A DNA stretch of 16,758 bases from Lentisphaeria bacterium (lineage in GTDB: Bacteria > Verrucomicrobiota > Lentisphaeria > Oligosphaerales > Oligosphaeraceae): assembly GCA_016287975.1 (NCBI GenBank), contig JAEEXV010000182.1, positions 1-16,758 of the forward strand, written 5' to 3'. Shown piece after piece: positions 13,568 through 16,758 of this stretch. How positions within the stretch are numbered: the first letter of the stretch is position 1; the number at the start of each line of letters is the position of its first letter. The position numbers were made by a program, and so were the translations under genes. The notes beneath the pieces were generated by a model. That model was not told the DNA's origin and ran no database searches. It saw nothing but the letters and a program-made list of their open reading frames with translations.

Positions 13568-15121
13568 ATGGACACCATCCACATCTTCGACACCACCCTG
13601 CGCGACGGGGAGCAGTCCCCTGGCTGCAGCATGAACCTCCGCGAGAAGATCGAGGTCGCCAAGTGCCTCGACCGCCTCAAGGTCGACGTCATCGAGGCGG
13701 GCTTCCCCGTCGCCTCCCCGGGCGACTTCGAGGCCGTCAAGACCATCGCCCAATCCGTCAGGGACTGCACCGTCGCCGCCCTCGCGCGCTGCACCGACGA
13801 GGACATCGACGCCGCCTGGCAGGCCGTCCGCGAGGCCGCGCATCCACGCCTCCACCTCTTCCTCGCGACCTCGCCCATCCACATGCAGTACAAGCTCAAG
13901 ATGACCCCCGACGAGGTCGTCGAGCGCGCCGCCGCCATGGTCCGCCACGCGAAGGCCCTCTGCCCCGACCTCGAGTTCTCCTGCGAGGACGCCACCCGCT
14001 CCGACCCCGACTTCCTCGTGCGCGTCGTCAACGCCGCCATCGCCGCGGGCGCCACCGTCATCAACCTCCCCGACACCGTCGGATATACCACCCCCGCCGA
14101 AATGCGCGCCCTCGTCGAACACGTCATCGCCCGCGCGGAGGGCGAGGCCGAGTTCTCCGTCCACTGCCACAACGACCTCGGACTCGCCACCGCCAACGCC
14201 CTCGCGGGCGTCCTCGGCGGCGCACGGCAGATCGAATGCACCATCAACGGCATCGGCGAACGCGCGGGAAACACCGCCCTCGAAGAGGCCGTCATGGCCC
14301 TCCGCACCCGACCCGACCTCTACCACGCCGCCACCCGCATCGACACCACGATGATCTACCGCGCCTCCCAGACCATCTACAACATCATCGGACAGACCGC
14401 ACCCCTCAACAAGCCCGTCGTCGGCCGCAACGCATTCGTCCACGAATCCGGAATCCACCAGCACGGCGTCCTCGCCAACAAGGCCACCTACGAAATCCTC
14501 ACCCCCGAATCCGTCGGCATCCACGAGGAGACCATCCTCCTCGGAAAGCACTCGGGGCGCCACGCCTTCGCCACCCGCCTCCAGGAAATGGGCTACCGCG
14601 TCACCCCCGACGAACTCGACGCCACCTTCCGCGAGTTCAAGGAACTCTGCGACAAGAAGAAGTCCGTCAACGACGCCGACATCCGCGCCCTCTTCACCCA
14701 CCACCGCGTGACCCCCCTCGGCTCCGAAGACGACTGGAAACTCGACTGGTTCGCCGTCCACACCTCCAACTTCACCACCGCCACCGCCACCGTCTCCCTC
14801 AAGCACGACGGCCAGAAGTCCCAGACCGCCTGCCTCGGCGACGGCCCCATCGACGCCGCGTTCCAGGCCATCGACACCCTCATCCACCCCCCGAAGCACA
14901 CCTTCGACGTCTTCACCATCAACTCCATCTCCGAAGGCAAGGACACCCTCGGCGACGTCATGATCAAACTCCGCAACGGCACCCAGACCTTCACGGGACG
15001 CGGGCTCTCCACCGACATCATCGAGGCCTCCATCTTCGCCTACCTCGGCGCTCTCAACAAGCTCCTCGGCACCGCAGGCGCCCTCCAGACCAGCAAGAAG
15101 CCCAAGGCCCAAAAGGCATAG
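13568..15121 (+). CDS. leuA: 2-isopropylmalate synthase
   Basis: The 517-residue enzyme joins acetyl-CoA to 2-oxoisovalerate, committing carbon to leucine. The TIM-barrel domain opens with [12 protein letters not shown] (from Asp8; Arg12 and Asp13 catalytic or metal-binding). It carries the divalent-metal HxH in VHCHNDLG (His199, His201) and completes the site with NGIGERAGN (Asn235). Linker residues around HESGIHQHG belong to the subdomain that covers the active site. About 375-505 forms the LeuA dimerisation/regulatory domain (PF08502 type), where leucine binds for feedback inhibition. Length matches the bacterial LeuA form. It lies four bases after ilvN in the same operon and so falls under the Leu/Val attenuator. 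Citramalate synthase or homocitrate synthase are the near alternatives; the ilv-leuC context favours LeuA. Confidence 0.95.
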   Translation: MDTIHIFDTTLRDGEQSPGCSMNLREKIEVAKCLDRLKVDVIEAGFPVASPGDFEAVKTIAQSVRDCTVAALARCTDEDIDAAWQAVREAAHPRLHLFLATSPIHMQYKLKMTPDEVVERAAAMVRHAKALCPDLEFSCEDATRSDPDFLVRVVNAAIAAGATVINLPDTVGYTTPAEMRALVEHVIARAEGEAEFSVHCHNDLGLATANALAGVLGGARQIECTINGIGERAGNTALEEAVMALRTRPDLYHAATRIDTTMIYRASQTIYNIIGQTAPLNKPVVGRNAFVHESGIHQHGVLANKATYEILTPESVGIHEETILLGKHSGRHAFATRLQEMGYRVTPDELDATFREFKELCDKKKSVNDADIRALFTHHRVTPLGSEDDWKLDWFAVHTSNFTTATATVSLKHDGQKSQTACLGDGPIDAAFQAIDTLIHPPKHTFDVFTINSISEGKDTLGDVMIKLRNGTQTFTGRGLSTDIIEASIFAYLGALNKLLGTAGALQTSKKPKAQKA

Positions 15122-15167
15122 GGCAGGCCCCGCCGCACTCCATCAACCATCCTTCCCGACTCCGACC

Positions 15168-16415
15168 ATGCCAACCGCCACGCAGAAAATCCTCGCCGAC
15201 CACGCCAGACTCGCCGCGGTGAAGCCAGGCGACCTCATCGAGGCGGACCTCGACCTGGTCCTCGGCAACGACGTCACCGCCCCCGTCGCAATCCAGGTCT
15301 TCGGGCAGGCGGGGTTCCGGCGCGTCTTCGACCCCGGCAGAATCGCGCTCGTCCTCGACCACTACACCCCCTGCAAGGACATCAAGTCCGCCGAACTCTG
15401 CGCGACGGTGCGCGCCTTCGCGCGGAGGCACGGCATCCGCCATTTCTACGACACGGGCGCCGTCGGCATCGAGCACGCGCTCCTCCCCGAGCAGGGGCTC
15501 GTCGGAGCGGGCGACTGCGTCGTCGGCGCCGACTCCCACACCTGCACCTACGGCGCGCTCGGCGCCTTCTCCACTGGCGTCGGCTCCACCGACATGGCCG
15601 CCGCCATGGCCACGGGACGCCTCTGGTTCAAGGTGCCGCCCGCCATCCAGGTCGTCGTCACGGGACGCCCCCGGCGCTGGGTCGGCGGCAAGGACCTCGT
15701 CCTGCATCTCATCGGCCTCCTCGGCGTCGAGGGCGCCCTCTACCACTCCCTCGAATTCACGGGCGACGGCCTCGCCCGCCTCTCCATCGACGACCGCTTC
15801 ACCATCGCCAACATGGCCGTCGAGGCGGGCGCCAAGAACGCCTTCCTCCCCGTCGACGACATCACCCGCGAATATCTGCGCGGACGCCTCCGGCGCCCCG
15901 TCCGCGTCTACGAACCCGACCCCGACGCGCACTACGAACGCGTCGTCGCCATCGACCTCGCCGACCTCGAACCCACCGTCGCCCTCCCCTTCCTCCCCTC
16001 CAACACCGCCACCGCCGACAGCGCCCGCCACCTCCGCATCGACCAGGCCGTCATCGGCTCCTGCACCAACGGACGCATCTCCGACCTGCGCATCGCCGCC
16101 GAAATCCTCCGCGGACACCACGTCGCCCCAGGCGTGCGCTGCATCGTCATCCCCGCCACCCCCGCCATCTACCGGCAGGCCCTCGACGAAGGACTCCTGC
16201 GCATCTTCCTCGACGCGGGCTGCGCCGTCTCCACCCCCACCTGCGGCCCCTGCCTCGGCGGGCACATGGGCATCCTCGCCGCCCGCGAACGCGCCGTCGC
16301 CACCACCAACCGCAACTTCGTCGGACGCATGGGCCACCCCGAAAGCGAGGTCGTCCTCGCCTCCCCCGCCGTCGCCGCCGCCTCCGCCCTCGCAGGACAC
16401 ATCGCCGCCCCATAG
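15168..16415 (+). CDS. leuC: 3-isopropylmalate dehydratase, large subunit (HACN-type)
   Basis: The 415-residue aconitase-superfamily protein isomerises 2- to 3-isopropylmalate with a partner small subunit (LeuD). Hallmarks are DHYTP near the N-terminus, [13 protein letters not shown], the [4Fe-4S] cysteines Cys299 (GSCTNGR), Cys359 and Cys362 (TCGPCLGGH), and the closing NRNFVGRMG. At about 415 residues it is the short 'archaeal/type 2' LeuC rather than the roughly 470-residue enterobacterial form. Members of this group include homoaconitase-like enzymes, but the leuA neighbour points to leucine synthesis. It follows leuA by 46 bases with no clear Shine-Dalgarno. No leuD follows: the next 343 bases hold repeats and a probable adapter sequence, so the partner must be elsewhere or beyond an assembly break. 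Confidence 0.93.
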   Translation: MPTATQKILADHARLAAVKPGDLIEADLDLVLGNDVTAPVAIQVFGQAGFRRVFDPGRIALVLDHYTPCKDIKSAELCATVRAFARRHGIRHFYDTGAVGIEHALLPEQGLVGAGDCVVGADSHTCTYGALGAFSTGVGSTDMAAAMATGRLWFKVPPAIQVVVTGRPRRWVGGKDLVLHLIGLLGVEGALYHSLEFTGDGLARLSIDDRFTIANMAVEAGAKNAFLPVDDITREYLRGRLRRPVRVYEPDPDAHYERVVAIDLADLEPTVALPFLPSNTATADSARHLRIDQAVIGSCTNGRISDLRIAAEILRGHHVAPGVRCIVIPATPAIYRQALDEGLLRIFLDAGCAVSTPTCGPCLGGHMGILAARERAVATTNRNFVGRMGHPESEVVLASPAVAAASALAGHIAAP

Positions 16416-16424
16416 GCAAATCAA

Positions 16425-16509
16425 CCCGCCCCCGCTGGGAGCGGAGCGGGGGGTGCGGGGGGCGGAGCGAAGCGCAGCCCCCCGTCGTTTGCATGGCTGG
16501 ATGAAGGCG
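16425..16509. repeat. Hairpin-rich repeat, copy 1 (about 85 bp)
   Basis: This starts 10 bases after the leuC stop. It contains two inverted repeats in tandem. The first pairs CCCCCGCT with AGCGGGGG. The second pairs CGGGGGGC with GCCCCCCG around a 13-base insert. The tail is TCGTTTGCATGGCTGGATGA plus AGGCG. Copy 2 lies at 16588-16663. The first hairpins may end the leuC transcript, though no T-run is present. The layout resembles a REP/BIME-like dispersed element. Confidence 0.75.
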
Positions 16510-16587
16510 CCAGCCCGCACCCGTGCCCCGCACCGCAAAGCCAACCCGCCCGCACACAGGCCCCATTCGCCGCATCCCCCATTTCCC
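16510..16587. other. Spacer between repeat copies, no gene seen
   Basis: This is C-rich intergenic sequence without start codons or codon structure resembling the neighbouring genes. Together with the flanking repeats and the adapter-like tail it makes 16416-16758 gene-free. Confidence 0.6.
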
Positions 16588-16663
16588 CCCGCCCCCGCTG
16601 AGAGCGGAGCGGGGGGTGCGGGGGGCGCGAGCCCCCCGTCGTTTGCATGGCTGGATGAAGGCG
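16588..16663. repeat. Hairpin-rich repeat, copy 2 (about 76 bp)
   Basis: This copy is nearly identical to the one at 16425-16509 and in the same orientation. It differs by a G/A change after CCCCCGCTG and by a shorter second hairpin, CGGGGGGC-GCGA-GCCCCCCG, a perfect 8-bp stem with a GNRA tetraloop. The conserved tail ends where the adapter-like sequence begins. Confidence 0.75.
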
Positions 16664-16720
16664 GATGGGCAGGGCGGCGCGCAGGGCCAGAGCGTCGATC
16701 TCGGTGGTCGCCGTATCCTT
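16663..16720 (-). other. Probable Illumina adapter-derived sequence
   Basis: Read on the minus strand, these 58 bases align without gaps to the TruSeq universal (P5) adapter at 46 of 58 positions. They include 21 consecutive identical bases (16697-16717; plus strand begins GATCTCGGTGGTCGCCGTAT). Eleven of the twelve mismatches replace A/T with G/C. The predicted minus-strand peptide (DTATTEI...ALPI) resembles the well-known translated adapter artefact. The sequence is probably not biological, and the 38 bases beyond it (16721-16758) are of doubtful linkage. Confidence 0.8.
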
Positions 16721-16758
16721 ACAAAGCGCGGCGCGGGGGGTGCGGCGGGCCCGCGCCC

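Noticed and set aside
16421..16758. Small minus-strand open frames in the right end (MQTTGG... proteins)
   Set aside because: They translate the duplicated hairpin repeats and the adapter-like segment, so their recurrence reflects the repeat and not a gene family.
1..16758. CRISPR arrays, tRNA/rRNA genes, insertion sequences or phage genes
   Set aside because: No regularly spaced repeats of suitable size, cloverleaf sequences, transposases or phage proteins were recognised on either strand.

Overview
This is a GC-rich window with strongly C-ended codons. It most likely comes from a member of the PVC superphylum, and Lentisphaerota (Victivallales-like) fits best. The main clue is the prepilin-like protein at 5341-6096, which has an [17 protein letters not shown]-terminus and a C-terminal H-X9-DG motif. 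It sits among glycoside-hydrolase-type genes beside an AraC-family regulator, an arrangement typical of that group. Shine-Dalgarno sequences are weak or absent before most genes. The assignment is an inference from family knowledge; there is no rRNA or tRNA here to confirm it.

Left half (about 1-10803): an accessory, apparently catabolic locus. Two genes run leftward from a divergent regulatory region (4054-4293). They are a 900-residue protein that joins an M28-like zinc peptidase to an AAC(3)-like acetyltransferase domain, followed by a neutral-ceramidase-like zinc protein. Three genes run rightward: a four-Asp-box sialidase-like protein, the H-X9-DG prepilin-like protein, and a large secreted GH42-like glycosidase. 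An AraC-type regulator (9898-10803, minus) converges on the glycosidase gene. The divergent region holds a consensus TATAAT promoter. Just upstream of it is a 12-bp direct repeat with an exact 20-bp period, the geometry expected of an AraC-family operator.

Right half (about 10804-16415): a branched-chain amino acid operon, ilvB-ilvN-leuA-leuC. The most notable feature is its leader. A 28-codon ORF (11085-11171) with 13 Leu/Val/Ile codons is followed by mutually exclusive RNA pairings and a textbook intrinsic terminator that ends 13 nt before the ilvB start. Together these form a complete classical ribosome-mediated transcription attenuator.

Right end (16416-16758): no gene. It holds two copies of a roughly 80-bp hairpin-rich direct repeat. 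Next comes a 58-nt stretch that aligns without gaps to the reverse complement of the Illumina TruSeq universal (P5) adapter, with 21 consecutive identical bases. The last 100 bases or so are probably an assembly artefact. Across the window the tetranucleotide CCGG is clearly under-represented relative to GGCC.
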